A stretch of DNA of 52,840 nt, taken from positions 1-52,840 of the forward strand of contig NZ_SMLK01000012.1 of NCBI RefSeq assembly GCF_004681975.1, written 5' to 3'. Below, in pieces: positions 31,129 through 41,210 of the stretch (the first letter of the stretch is position 1; every line of letters begins with the position of its first letter). The DNA comes from Ramlibacter humi. GTDB taxonomy: Bacteria; Pseudomonadota; Gammaproteobacteria; Burkholderiales; Burkholderiaceae_C. The position numbers and the translations under genes were made by a program. The notes below the pieces were generated by a model. That model was given only the letters and a program-made list of their open reading frames with translations, made no database searches and was not told the origin of the DNA.

Positions 31129-32016
31129 ATGGCCGCCGTCATCTGCGGGTCCCTCGCCTTCGACACCATCATGAATTTCGAGGGCCGCTTCGCGCAGCAG
31201 ATCCTGCCGGACCAGCTGCACATCCTGAACGTGTCGTTCCTGGTGCCAAGCCTGCGCCGCGACTTCGGCGGCTGCGCCGGCAACATCGCGTACAGCCTCA
31301 AGCTGCTGGGCGGCACGCCGCTGCCGATGGCCACGCTGGGCACCGACGGTGACACGTACCTGCAGCGCCTGAAGCAGCTGGGCATCAGCACGGAATTCGT
31401 GCGCCAGCTGGAAGGCCACTACACCGCGCAGGCGATGATCATGACGGACCTGGACAACAACCAGATTACCGCCTTCCACCCGGGCGCGATGACGCAGGCG
31501 CACGTGACGAAGATCGCCGCGCGGCCCGACATCAAGCTGGGCATCATCTCGCCCGACGGCCGCGACGCGATGCTGCAGCACGCCGAGCAGTTCAAGGCCG
31601 CCGGCGTCCCCTTCGTGTTCGACCCGGGCCAGGGCCTGCCGATGTTCGACGGCAAGGAACTCGCGGGCTTCATCGAGCAGTCCACCTGGGTCACGGTGAA
31701 CGACTACGAAGGCAAGATGCTCAGCGAGCGCACGGGCTGGAGTTCGGCCGACATCTCGAAGCGGGTGCAAGGCCTGGTGGTGACGCTGGGCCACGAAGGC
31801 TGCGAGGTGTGGACCCACGGCGAGAAGACGCTGGTGCCGCCGGTGAAGGCCGCCGAAGTGGTGGACCCCACCGGCTGCGGCGACGCCTGGCGCGGCGCGC
31901 TGCTGCACGGGCTGGAGCAGGGCTGGCCGCTGGCGAAATGCGCCGAACTGGGCAACTGCGTCGGCGCGCTGAAGATCGCCAGCCGCGGCCCGCAGAACTG
32001 GGCCTGGAACGGCTGA
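31129..32016 (+). CDS. PfkB-family (ribokinase-like) sugar or nucleoside kinase
   Basis: This 295-aa kinase has the two PfkB signatures: an N-terminal glycine pair in DFGGCAGNIAYSLKLLGG and the C-terminal DPTGCGDAWRGALLHGL with the catalytic Asp. Relatives in this context are annotated as adenosine kinase-like; the Cys replacing Ala in the DPTGCGD loop and the lack of a clear lid motif leave the substrate open. The start is ATG at 31129 after CAACGAGAG; an in-frame extension into the previous gene is not conserved. Confidence 0.9.
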   Translation: MAAVICGSLAFDTIMNFEGRFAQQILPDQLHILNVSFLVPSLRRDFGGCAGNIAYSLKLLGGTPLPMATLGTDGDTYLQRLKQLGISTEFVRQLEGHYTAQAMIMTDLDNNQITAFHPGAMTQAHVTKIAARPDIKLGIISPDGRDAMLQHAEQFKAAGVPFVFDPGQGLPMFDGKELAGFIEQSTWVTVNDYEGKMLSERTGWSSADISKRVQGLVVTLGHEGCEVWTHGEKTLVPPVKAAEVVDPTGCGDAWRGALLHGLEQGWPLAKCAELGNCVGALKIASRGPQNWAWNG

Positions 32017-32025
32017 CCCCGTCTT

Positions 32026-32070
32026 CCTCCCTCCCTCCCTCTCTCTCTCTGGAAGAGAGGTGGGGTGAGG
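32026..32070. repeat. pyrimidine-rich repeat with GGGGTGAGGG tail
   Basis: CTCC/CTCT repeats run into TGGAAGAGAGG and TGGGGTGAGG. CTCTCT and AGAGAG can form a small hairpin. The tail matches the widespread intergenic repeat of the form CTCTCCC...GGGAGAGGG-T-GGGGTGAGGG. It lies between convergent genes and may aid termination. Confidence 0.5.
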
Positions 32071-32083
32071 GCTATCGCAGTGC

Positions 32084-32854
32084 CTACCCCCGCGCGTGCG
32101 TCACACCCCCATCCACGACCAGCGTCTCCCCCACCACAAAGTCCCCCGACCGCGCGGCCAGGAAGATCGCCGCGCCGGCCATGTCCTCGTCGTTGCCGAT
32201 GCGGCCCACCGGCACGTGCCTGGCCACTTCATCGCCGTGGTCGCGAGCCTGCTTGTTCATCTCGGAAGCGAACGGTCCCGGCGCGATGCCGCTCATCACC
32301 ACGTGGTCCTGCGCCAGCCGCAGCGCCATGCGCCGGGTCAGATGGATCAGCCCCGCCTTGCTGGCCGCGTACGAATACGTCTCCCACGGATTGACCGAGA
32401 TGCCGTCGATGGACGCGATGTTGATCACCTTGGCCGGCCGCTCGGCGCTGGCCGCGGCCTTCAGCTTGTCGTAGAGCGCCTGCGTGAGGAAGAACGGCGT
32501 CTTCACGTTCACGTCCATCACCTTGTCCCAGCCCTTCTCGGGGAAGGTCTCGAACGCTTCGCCCCACGCGGCGCCGGCGTTGTTCACCAGGATGTGCAGC
32601 GCGGGTTCGCGGCGGCCGATCTCCGCGGCCAGCGCGCGGCAGGCTTCGACGCTGGAAACATCCGCGGGCAGCGAGATGCAATCACCCAGCGCCGACAGTT
32701 CCTTCGCCGTCGCATCGCAGGCTTCGGCCTTGCGGGCCGTGATGTAGACGCGCGCACCCTGGCGCAGGAAGCCGGCCGCGATCATCTTGCCGATGCCGCG
32801 CGAGCCGCCGGTGACCAGGGCCACGCGGCCCTGCAGCGAGAAAAGGTCGTTCAT
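32084..32854 (-). CDS. SDR-family NAD(P)-dependent oxidoreductase
   Basis: This 256-aa classical short-chain dehydrogenase has the cofactor motif TGGSRGIG (16-23), NNAG, and the catalytic Ser and YxxxK (INIASIDGIS, then YSYAASKAGLIHLTRRM). The C-terminus ends GETLVVDGGVTHARG, as in many SDRs. Substrate is unknown. It is monocistronic and convergent to the PfkB kinase gene. Confidence 0.93.
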   Translation of the reverse strand: MNDLFSLQGRVALVTGGSRGIGKMIAAGFLRQGARVYITARKAEACDATAKELSALGDCISLPADVSSVEACRALAAEIGRREPALHILVNNAGAAWGEAFETFPEKGWDKVMDVNVKTPFFLTQALYDKLKAAASAERPAKVINIASIDGISVNPWETYSYAASKAGLIHLTRRMALRLAQDHVVMSGIAPGPFASEMNKQARDHGDEVARHVPVGRIGNDEDMAGAAIFLAARSGDFVVGETLVVDGGVTHARG

Positions 32855-32947
32855 GGGATGCCTCCGGGGTCCTTGGATGGAACCCGTGTGAGGCTAGTGG
32901 CAGGCGGCCGCGGCGGCAATCGCCTGCATGACAGCCGGGCGGCGGCT

Positions 32948-33106
32948 TCAGTCCAGCGTGCCTGGCAGGCCGCCGGGAACGTGCAGCGCGACAGCGGCGC
33001 CACCGGTGTAGCCCCAGACTTCGCGGTCGTCCGCCATCGGGATGCGGGCGCACGCGGCCAGCCCCATGCCCGAGAGCAGCGCGGCGGCGATCCAGCGGTA
33101 CTTCAT
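32948..33106 (-). CDS. small lipoprotein, 52 aa
   Basis: An ATG at 33106 (GGGGAG about 8 nt upstream on the minus strand) opens a 52-codon frame. It has a lysine/arginine start (MKYRW), a hydrophobic core (IAAALLSGMGLAAC) and a perfect lipobox, Cys19. The mature 34 residues (CARIPMADDREVWGYTGGA and VALHVPGGLPGTLD) are unknown. The combination of RBS, signal peptide and lipobox in a short frame makes a real gene likely. A cell-envelope location is predicted. Confidence 0.7.
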   Translation of the reverse strand: MKYRWIAAALLSGMGLAACARIPMADDREVWGYTGGAAVALHVPGGLPGTLD

Positions 33107-33108
33107 GA

Positions 33109-35040
<1,932 letters not shown>

Positions 35041-35107
35041 GGCGCCTGAGCGGGGGCCGGAGCTGCGCTAGAATCCAAGGCTTCGCACCACGCGATGACC
35101 GAATTCA

Positions 35108-35198
35108 GGAGCGGTGGCAGAGTGGTCGAATGCGCCGGACTCGAAATCCGGTATACGGGTCTCCCGTATCGAGGGTTCGAATCCCTCCTGCTCCGCCA
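35108..35198 (+). tRNA. tRNA-Ser (anticodon CGA)
   Basis: This 91-nt gene has an encoded CCA. The acceptor stem GGAGCGG pairs with CTGCTCC, followed by discriminator G. The anticodon stem is CCGGA/TCCGG around the loop CTCGAAA, giving anticodon CGA (35142-35144), which reads UCG. The long variable arm (TACGGGTCTCCCGTA) is typical of tRNA-Ser, and the T-arm is GAGGGTTCGAATCCCTC. A TAGAAT -10 lies at 35069-35074. The accessory region starts just downstream. Confidence 0.98.
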
Positions 35199-35237
35199 AG
35201 GACCCGTCCACACGGGTCCAACGAAATCCTCGAAAGT

Positions 35238-35270
35238 AAAGGCCTTGAGAAATCAAGGCCTTTTGTCTTT
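35238..35270 (+). terminator. intrinsic terminator after tRNA-Ser
   Basis: An 11-bp stem, AAAGGCCTTGA / TCAAGGCCTTT, with GAAA loop is followed by a T-rich tail (TTTTGTCTTTT). Confidence 0.9.
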
Positions 35271-35321
35271 TAAGGCCCAGCATCGTCCACCGTGATCCAG
35301 CGCCTTATGGGAGGACGCCAG

Positions 35322-35781
35322 TCAGCGTTGAATTCGGAAAACCCAGCCCTCGTACGAAGTCGCCCCCGAAAAGCCTTCGTACGGCACTGTGAATTCCGCC
35401 TGCTTGAGCGGCTTCTGGGAGGACCGACTGTGGACGCCAACGATTCCGCCCCATCGCGGACGAGCTCCCAGTCGGCATTGCCGGTCATCGGGTCTCGATA
35501 GAGCCGGCGGAGGTGGCGCATGGGTGTTGGGAACCGGCGGTCTTCCAACAAGCTGTCCAGCGAGTCCGGAAGACTTCTTCCACGTCCTGCCGGCACGGTG
35601 TTGTAGTACGAGAGGATCGCGCGCCGGATCTGGTCGCCGGCGAACAGCAATTGCTCTTCGTCGCTGCGGCGCTTCTGAGTTTGTGCGCTCTCGACAACCC
35701 AAGCCGCCGTGTGAGCAGCAAGAGGAAGACCAGTGCCCCCATGAGCGCGACACCGGATTGGGCGTTGCGGCGGTGGGCCAC
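35322..35781 (-). pseudogene. frameshifted copy of the 154-aa pseudopilin-like gene
   Basis: It begins (35781) with MAHRRNAQSGVALMGALVFLLLLT, identical to the intact gene at 42290. A small deletion then shifts the frame. The original frame resumes as LLFAGDQIRRAILSYYNTVP (about 35648 downward), shifts again after NADWELVRDG, and ends with ATSYEGWVFRIQR. At least two frameshifts destroy the product. Confidence 0.9.
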
Positions 35782-35785
35782 CCTA

Positions 35786-35903
35786 TCAGTCCTTCAATTT
35801 GCTGCCGTCCAGTGCTGGCTGCTCTGATTGCGAACTGACGTCAAACACGTCCGCGCCTGGGTGGAAATCGTCCGGAGGCGAGCCGTAGCTGCGAACATTC
35901 CAT
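35786..35903 (-). pseudogene. 3' fragment of a second pseudopilin gene
   Basis: The frame encodes WNVRSYGSPPDDFHPGADV and FDVSSQSEQPALDGSKLKD, matching the C-terminus of the gene ending at 42292, with the last Trp codon changed to a stop. The 5' part is missing, replaced by unrelated sequence beyond 35905. Confidence 0.85.
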
Positions 35904-35921
35904 GCCTCGAGGTCGTCACCA

Positions 35922-36041
35922 CTAGGAAGCTTCTTTGACGGCCTGCTCCGGCGAGAGGAGAGCCGGCATGACCATGCGGACCTGCCCGTCCTCGGTGGGA
36001 GGCGCACGCATCCCGAGAAGTTGGGCTATGGACAGAAGAAC
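35922..36041 (-). pseudogene. unidentified coding remnant
   Basis: A minus-strand frame reads AQLLGMRAPPTEDGQVRMVM and PALLSPEQAVKEAS before a TAG at 35924-35922. The composition looks protein-like and resembles the C-terminal end of some gene, but no start or family is recognised. It overlaps the end of the putative immunity gene in another frame. It may be a breakpoint remnant. Confidence 0.3.
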
Positions 36042-36358
36042 GTTACCGGGCTGCCGTTGAAATGCCAGATGGGCGCCGAATTCAACTCGTATGCGCCGTC
36101 AATAACATAGCCCTCAGTTCCATCAGTCAGACGCACATGTATGGCCGGATATGACTTCAGGTCATCACAACCAAGAACGTTCGCGCGCTGACCGGCGATC
36201 ATCCGCATGATGGGTACGGGCCCCGGGACAGGATAGTTATCGATAGCAACTTCGCCTTTTGCGACCAAGATCACCCTATGCCCACCAAAGACGCCCACAA
36301 TGACCGCCACGAAAGCTGACAACACGGCAGTGGCGACAACAAGGCTTCGCCAGATCAT
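36026..36358 (-). CDS. putative immunity protein of the RHS toxin
   Basis: This 110-aa protein has one N-terminal membrane segment (SLVVATAVLSAFVAVIVGVF), then a small domain with GQRANVLGCDDLKSYPAIHV and LTDGTEGYVIDGAYEL that may fold as a beta barrel resembling bacterial SH3. The ATG (36358) overlaps the stop of the RHS gene in a TGATG junction, ensuring co-translation; a TTG at 36370 is an alternative start. Toxin C-terminus followed immediately by a small coupled gene is the classic toxin-immunity layout. A periplasm-facing anchor fits a toxin acting in the periplasm. The immunity role is inferred from position. Confidence 0.65.
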   Translation of the reverse strand: MIWRSLVVATAVLSAFVAVIVGVFGGHRVILVAKGEVAIDNYPVPGPVPIMRMIAGQRANVLGCDDLKSYPAIHVRLTDGTEGYVIDGAYELNSAPIWHFNGSPVTFFCP

Positions 36359-38769
36359 CAGAAGCCCCAAACAGATGGATTGTCGAGAGGCTCGCCGTTT
36401 CTTTCCGGCCCCGGGTAAATCGTATTGCCGATAGCCGAAGGAGAGTCGCGCAAGCTCTCGTAGATTGATACGGGCCGAAGAGCTTTGTTAAACTGAACAC
36501 CGACCTTCTGCAAGCAGTCTTGAACAGATGTTCCGCAGTTATTTGAGATCACGTTGTAGCTGCCACTCGCCGCTTTCATGCAGGCGGCAAGCGCCTTTTC
36601 CTGCTCGGGTGTCAAGTTCAGTATCACTCCGCTGCCATCTCGGAACATTTGTTGTCGCGCGTTGTAATCTGATGCAGAGGGATACTTAGTGTCCCATTGC
36701 CCTGGCGGTGCCCATGAATAATTTTCGCCGTTGATATTGGTCGAGATATGGCCGAACTGCGACTCACCTCCACCTACGCCACGCCAAAAGACGACTTCCG
36801 TATATAGTCCGAGCGGGTCCGCGTATCTCAGCGGGTTTCCGTATGCGTAGGCGTAGGTGTTTATGCCGCCACTGAGCCCGATGGGATCGCTTTGCCGATA
36901 TCGGCCGAGCCGAGGGTCATAGTCCCGGTACCAGTTCTGAAAGAGTCCGGTTTCGGCATCGAAGACCTGCCCAGGAAAGCGCTGGTTGTAGACAAAGGCT
37001 CCCAGCCCATTGGGGTTCTGGTCAGGAGAGCTGAAGCCGAAGGCTTCGGCTGTGTCCCACCTCCAGACGATGCTTTGATCCTGACGGGTGATGACCCGGG
37101 GGGCGGCGATGTGGTCGGTGTACACGTTGTACAGGCTCACAGACAGGTTGTTGCCTGCGGCGGTGCCGTTGAGCTTCATGACGCCGACAGGAATCTGCTC
37201 CAAGTAGACGGTTTCATACAGCGGTGTGCCATCTGCACCGTACTCGCCCAAGAGCCTACCGCCTTCGTCGTAGACAAAGAAGCCCGATCCAGTGGGCACC
37301 AGGTTGGTCGGTCCGTTCTTTGCAACGCGTTGCCCAAAGCCGTTGTAGGAGTACGCTACTGTGCCTGCGGCACCTGATGCACTACTCAGTCGGCCCATGT
37401 CGTTGTAAACATAGGTCGAACTTGCGTCGCCGATGATGTTTCCCATGGCGTCGTGCGCGATCGTTGCAGTCCCCATGGTATCGCGCACTTGCACAAGACG
37501 ATTGCTGTTCGCACTGATGGTGTTGTCGTACCTGACGCCCGCGATGGTGCGTGCGGTGCGATTTCCGGTGCTGTCGTAGCTGTACTGAGTGGCCGTGCTG
37601 CCCTGCACGGCCGATACCAGGCGGTCCAGATCATCATAGGTGAAGGACTGATCCAGTGCGACCAAGGGCTGACCATTGCTGGTGTGTGTGAAGCCCAGAA
37701 TGCGACCTGCCGCGTCCCGCTGCAAAGTGCGCTGCATGCCTGCCGCGGCCCCAGTTCCGAGTGGGTTTCCGAGGTTGTAGCCAGACACGAACCCACGCCC
37801 GTCGTAGTCGATGGTTCTGCGCGTTCCGTCTGACCAGGACCACCCGGTTATTTGTTCACCACTTTGGCTTACCTCACTCAAGAGCGGCAAGCTGGATGCG
37901 CTGAGGCCTGCGCCATCGGCACTTACCGGTGTAACGGAAACTTCGACCACTCCGCTGCGGGAGTAACCGTAGTTCACGCGGCTGCCGCTTGGGTATGTGA
38001 TGCCAATCAGCTTGTCCAGCTCCGGGCCACTCTCTCCCCAGCTGTACGCCACAGTGAAGGCCTTTCCCGCAATGATCGAGGTTTTGCGGATGAGCCTTCC
38101 AGCCGAGTCGAAGTCGAAAGTGGTCTGGCCAGACGCATCTGTCATCTTGGTGAGCTGGCCAGTCGCGCCCGAGTACGGAGCGTCGCCCCCGTCGTACTCA
38201 AACGAAATGGGCGCTGCAGCGCCAGCTACGATTTTGACAATCCGGTCCAAGGCATCGTAGGTGAGCGTGGCTGTACGCCCGCGTGCATCGGTGCGCGTGC
38301 GAACACGGCCTCGGGCATCGTAGGTCACGCTTGTGTCGCCGCTGTCCGGGCTGTTCTGAGTGCGCGTTTGCCGCAAGCCGTCGCGTACGTAGTTTGTGGT
38401 GACGCCGCGCGAATCCTTGACGCTCTTGAGCGCACCTCCCAAGTCGTAGACCAGGTCCGTGACTGTAGGAGTGGTCTCGCCAGTGTTGGCCGGCTGTTGC
38501 ATCTGCTGCGGGCGGCCCAGCGCGTCGTAGTAAATGTGTGTGGTCTGCCCGATAGGGCTCACGATCGTCGTGGGGCGATCGAGGGGGTCGTAGCCGTATC
38601 GCCAGATCGCAGGCTCGGCCGAGGCAACACCTGAGGCGAGCAACATGAGCGCCGCCGCGACGCGGGCTGACGGTCGTGCGGGCACCCCTCGAGCGATCGA
38701 GCTTCTCCCACCACGACGGCGAAGGCCGGAGCGCATTGCGCGCAATGTCAGTGAAACTGCCTTGCTCAT
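36358..38769 (-). CDS. RHS/YD-repeat protein with variable C-terminal putative papain-like toxin domain
   Basis: This encodes 803 aa. After a basic N-terminus comes a probable signal segment (RVAAALMLLASGVASA), then some twenty YD repeats from about residue 55 (YGYDPLDRPTTI, YYDALGRPQQM and so on). The conserved RHS core end follows: DPRLGRYRQSDPIGLSGGIN, then YAYAYGNPLRYADPLGL. The 148-aa tail after DPLGL (656-803) is different in character: FGHISTNINGENYSW (H674) then YNVISNNCGTSVQDCL (N743-N744-C745). His before Cys suggests a circularly permuted papain/NlpC-P60-like fold, perhaps a peptidase or amidase. The start overlaps the upstream RHS stop (ATGA). Confidence 0.9.
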   Translation of the reverse strand: MSKAVSLTLRAMRSGLRRRGGRSSIARGVPARPSARVAAALMLLASGVASAEPAIWRYGYDPLDRPTTIVSPIGQTTHIYYDALGRPQQMQQPANTGETTPTVTDLVYDLGGALKSVKDSRGVTTNYVRDGLRQTRTQNSPDSGDTSVTYDARGRVRTRTDARGRTATLTYDALDRIVKIVAGAAAPISFEYDGGDAPYSGATGQLTKMTDASGQTTFDFDSAGRLIRKTSIIAGKAFTVAYSWGESGPELDKLIGITYPSGSRVNYGYSRSGVVEVSVTPVSADGAGLSASSLPLLSEVSQSGEQITGWSWSDGTRRTIDYDGRGFVSGYNLGNPLGTGAAAGMQRTLQRDAAGRILGFTHTSNGQPLVALDQSFTYDDLDRLVSAVQGSTATQYSYDSTGNRTARTIAGVRYDNTISANSNRLVQVRDTMGTATIAHDAMGNIIGDASSTYVYNDMGRLSSASGAAGTVAYSYNGFGQRVAKNGPTNLVPTGSGFFVYDEGGRLLGEYGADGTPLYETVYLEQIPVGVMKLNGTAAGNNLSVSLYNVYTDHIAAPRVITRQDQSIVWRWDTAEAFGFSSPDQNPNGLGAFVYNQRFPGQVFDAETGLFQNWYRDYDPRLGRYRQSDPIGLSGGINTYAYAYGNPLRYADPLGLYTEVVFWRGVGGGESQFGHISTNINGENYSWAPPGQWDTKYPSASDYNARQQMFRDGSGVILNLTPEQEKALAACMKAASGSYNVISNNCGTSVQDCLQKVGVQFNKALRPVSIYESLRDSPSAIGNTIYPGPERNGEPLDNPSVWGF

Positions 38770-41210
38770 TTTTGCGCCTCCTCTTGCACGCTCTCGACTC
38801 GGTTCAGCGCATCGAAAGTTCGGGTGATCTTTCGAATGACTTCGCCGCCGGCACCCAGCTGCTGCTCCATTACCCTGTTGCCAAAGTTGTCCAGCGTGTA
38901 CTCCACGCGCGTGCCTTGCGAGCTGCTGCTGCCCACCAGGCGGCCAGCTGCGTCGTAGCTGTAGCCACGGGATGATCCATCCGGCGCTCTAAGTTGAAAG
39001 AGCGCACCGGTGGCGTCGTACCTGTACAGGGTGGTGCGCGGGTCGCCCCCGGGTGGGGTAACCGCAACACTGGACACGTATCCGCGCGGCGTGTATTCGT
39101 ACTCCGTGGTCGAGGACTTGGGGTCAACGCTCTTCACCAAGCGGCCGGCATGGTCATACGCCAAGAACTGAGTGAAATGGCCCACTCCGTTGATCTCAAA
39201 GTTCAGATCGCCGACAGCGTGGCCCCTGGCGTCCGGGGCGGGGGACTCATACCAAGTGTCTTGGTAGTAGAAGTACGTCGCGCGCGGGATACCGCCTTCT
39301 GCAATGGAGTTGACGCTTCCTCTGGTGTCGTACGTCCACTCAGTGATGTGCGGCTCAATGGTTTGGTCAAGCTCCGCAGCAAATCCCTGTGCACCGCTGG
39401 AGTCCTTCGTTGCTTGATGGACTTCCTTGCACAACACCGCGATCGGCCTTCCGTCAGGCAGCGTCGCCGATCTGGGGGCACAAAACGCGATCGCGTTGTT
39501 GTTGGTTGGGTCGGGTTGTCCGTTGTAGACAAAGGTGCGAATCCTGCCCGGCTCGGCGACCTGCCGCTCCAGCGGCCAGTCCGGGTGCCACTGGGTGCTG
39601 ATCTTTCGACTTCCGGCAGGCAACGCCGCTCCGCTGGCGAGCACCTGCGAGCACGATTGATCGCTTGCAAGACCCTCCACCTTTGTCAGCGTCAGGACTC
39701 GAGCGGGATCTTGGACGTAGCAGCTGCGGTGGCCATCAAAGTCGTCGCGGCTCGCCAGATTGCCGTCGCTGTCATAGGTCTGAGCCGAGGTCGCAGCGCT
39801 GCATCCGCTGCCAGCAGGTTGGCTGTTGGATGCGAGTTGAGGCCGACCGTTCACATCGACGGCGCCGATGGTGCGCACCGTGCCACCCGGGTCGGTGATC
39901 TGTATGCCGGAAGGCGTTACCCACTTGTGCTGCACAACGATCTGCATGCGCGATCCCGCGCTGCCGTACTGCTCCTCATTCTTGGGCTCTGGTGCTACTT
40001 GATAGCTGACCGAGTATTTCTCCACGCCACCGGCGTGTTCCGTCGAGATCGCTCTGCCGGCCGCGTCATAGGAAAACGTGGCAAAGCGGACGTTCAGCTC
40101 GTTCTGGATGCCGGTTAGAGCCCAAGGCAATGCACTGATCTCGTAGAGGAACGTCTTGACAGAGACATCCTGATTCGTGAGCTGAGTAAGGTTGCCGGCT
40201 CCATCGAACGTGAGCGAGATGGCCTCGCCTTGACTGTTCGCAGCACGCCGCAGCAGACCGCCGGTTGCAGGCGCCGCACCGGCAGGCAGGCGGTACGAAA
40301 ACGTCAATGACCTGCCCGATTGGTCCCGCACCTCGGTGAGATAGCCCGGTGCGGGAGCGATGTCCGCAGAAGTCGATGCCGTGGAGTAAACGAATGCCAA
40401 TCGCTTTCCGCCAGAAAACGCTATCTCCTGCAGCAGCCCGGCGGCGTTATACGTTTCCACCGCCCTTCTGACCATGTCCAGGTACCGGAAGCCAGTGCCG
40501 AGCTTCAGCAGCCGGTCAGCGTGGCCAGGGTTTGGCAAATATCCCCCGGCGCCATCCGCCGAAAAGCTGACAGCCGTTCCGTCGGGCCTTGCTACGAGGA
40601 CCTTCCCTTGGGCCCCAACAATCAGGCGCTGGTGGAACGAACTTGACCACAGCTCTCCAACGACCAACGGTTTCGCTGCGGCTGCAGGTCTTGCATATGC
40701 TCGTAAACCTGACCTCGTCGTGCTGTCGTAGGTGAGAACGAGCGGAATACCTGCTAGTGACAGCCCAGTTCCAATCTCCTCTCGTTTGGCGCCTGTAAGT
40801 GGTTCGATCGGATTGCCCACCAGCGGACTTGAACACGATGCCTTCGGTGGGGGAACAACGTCCGCAATATCGACATCGAACCATTGGCCGGATCCAGAAT
40901 CATCAAATGGTCGACCGTCCCAGGTACCAAAGCACTGGAGCCCCCATGTGTCCCCTTCCCACCGAGGGGGGGAGACAACGTAGCTATGGGAGTAAATGGA
41001 CCCCTTAAATATATAGCGATAGGATAGCTCGCATGCTTCATCCGGGTCCAATCGCGGATACCGCTCTTCCTTTGGAATATCTCCGTTATAGCCTGTGGAC
41101 CACAGTAAAAGCTTCTCCGCTCTCGCAGGCACCGTACCCAGCCCTGCAAGAATGACCAGAAGGCTGGCGCTGCACTTAAGATTCTTCACATTCCTCCCAA
41201 GAGAATTCAT
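38766..41210 (-). CDS. RHS-type protein with signal peptide and N-terminal DUF6531-like region
   Basis: This encodes 814 aa. The signal peptide (CSASLLVILAGLGTVPARA, residues 13-31) is followed by a short Cys-containing module (C60, C93, C126), then the RHS N-terminal segment GNPIEPLTGAKREEIGTGLS and LAGIPLVLTYDSTT (about 132-165). YD-type repeats continue to the end (FDALNRVESVQEEAQK). It has no core end or toxin tail. It is coupled by ATGA to the second RHS protein, so the two may form one shell from two chains. Start ATG at 41210; the RBS is weak. Confidence 0.88.
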   Translation of the reverse strand: MNSLGRNVKNLKCSASLLVILAGLGTVPARAEKLLLWSTGYNGDIPKEERYPRLDPDEACELSYRYIFKGSIYSHSYVVSPPRWEGDTWGLQCFGTWDGRPFDDSGSGQWFDVDIADVVPPPKASCSSPLVGNPIEPLTGAKREEIGTGLSLAGIPLVLTYDSTTRSGLRAYARPAAAAKPLVVGELWSSSFHQRLIVGAQGKVLVARPDGTAVSFSADGAGGYLPNPGHADRLLKLGTGFRYLDMVRRAVETYNAAGLLQEIAFSGGKRLAFVYSTASTSADIAPAPGYLTEVRDQSGRSLTFSYRLPAGAAPATGGLLRRAANSQGEAISLTFDGAGNLTQLTNQDVSVKTFLYEISALPWALTGIQNELNVRFATFSYDAAGRAISTEHAGGVEKYSVSYQVAPEPKNEEQYGSAGSRMQIVVQHKWVTPSGIQITDPGGTVRTIGAVDVNGRPQLASNSQPAGSGCSAATSAQTYDSDGNLASRDDFDGHRSCYVQDPARVLTLTKVEGLASDQSCSQVLASGAALPAGSRKISTQWHPDWPLERQVAEPGRIRTFVYNGQPDPTNNNAIAFCAPRSATLPDGRPIAVLCKEVHQATKDSSGAQGFAAELDQTIEPHITEWTYDTRGSVNSIAEGGIPRATYFYYQDTWYESPAPDARGHAVGDLNFEINGVGHFTQFLAYDHAGRLVKSVDPKSSTTEYEYTPRGYVSSVAVTPPGGDPRTTLYRYDATGALFQLRAPDGSSRGYSYDAAGRLVGSSSSQGTRVEYTLDNFGNRVMEQQLGAGGEVIRKITRTFDALNRVESVQEEAQK

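Larger units (their letters stand above)
35322..35904. repeat. decayed copy of a direct duplication of pseudopilin DNA
   Basis: This stretch is closely similar, with scattered substitutions and small indels, to 41826-42413 in the same orientation. Both copies cover the 3' end of one pseudopilin gene and the whole of the next. The two copies bracket the RHS genes. Confidence 0.9.

Noticed and set aside
32026-32070. CT-repeat tract as a phase-variation microsatellite
   Set aside because: It lies between two convergent genes, outside coding and promoter sequence, and the repeat unit is irregular.
35108-35198. tRNA-Ser as an attB site of an integrated island
   Set aside because: No integrase and no repeated tRNA 3' end is seen anywhere in the window, so integration is not claimed.
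38766-38769. The junction between the two RHS genes as a sequencing frameshift
   Set aside because: The second chain has its own signal-like segment and the ATGA overlap mirrors the other coupled genes here; a frameshift would not create a signal segment.
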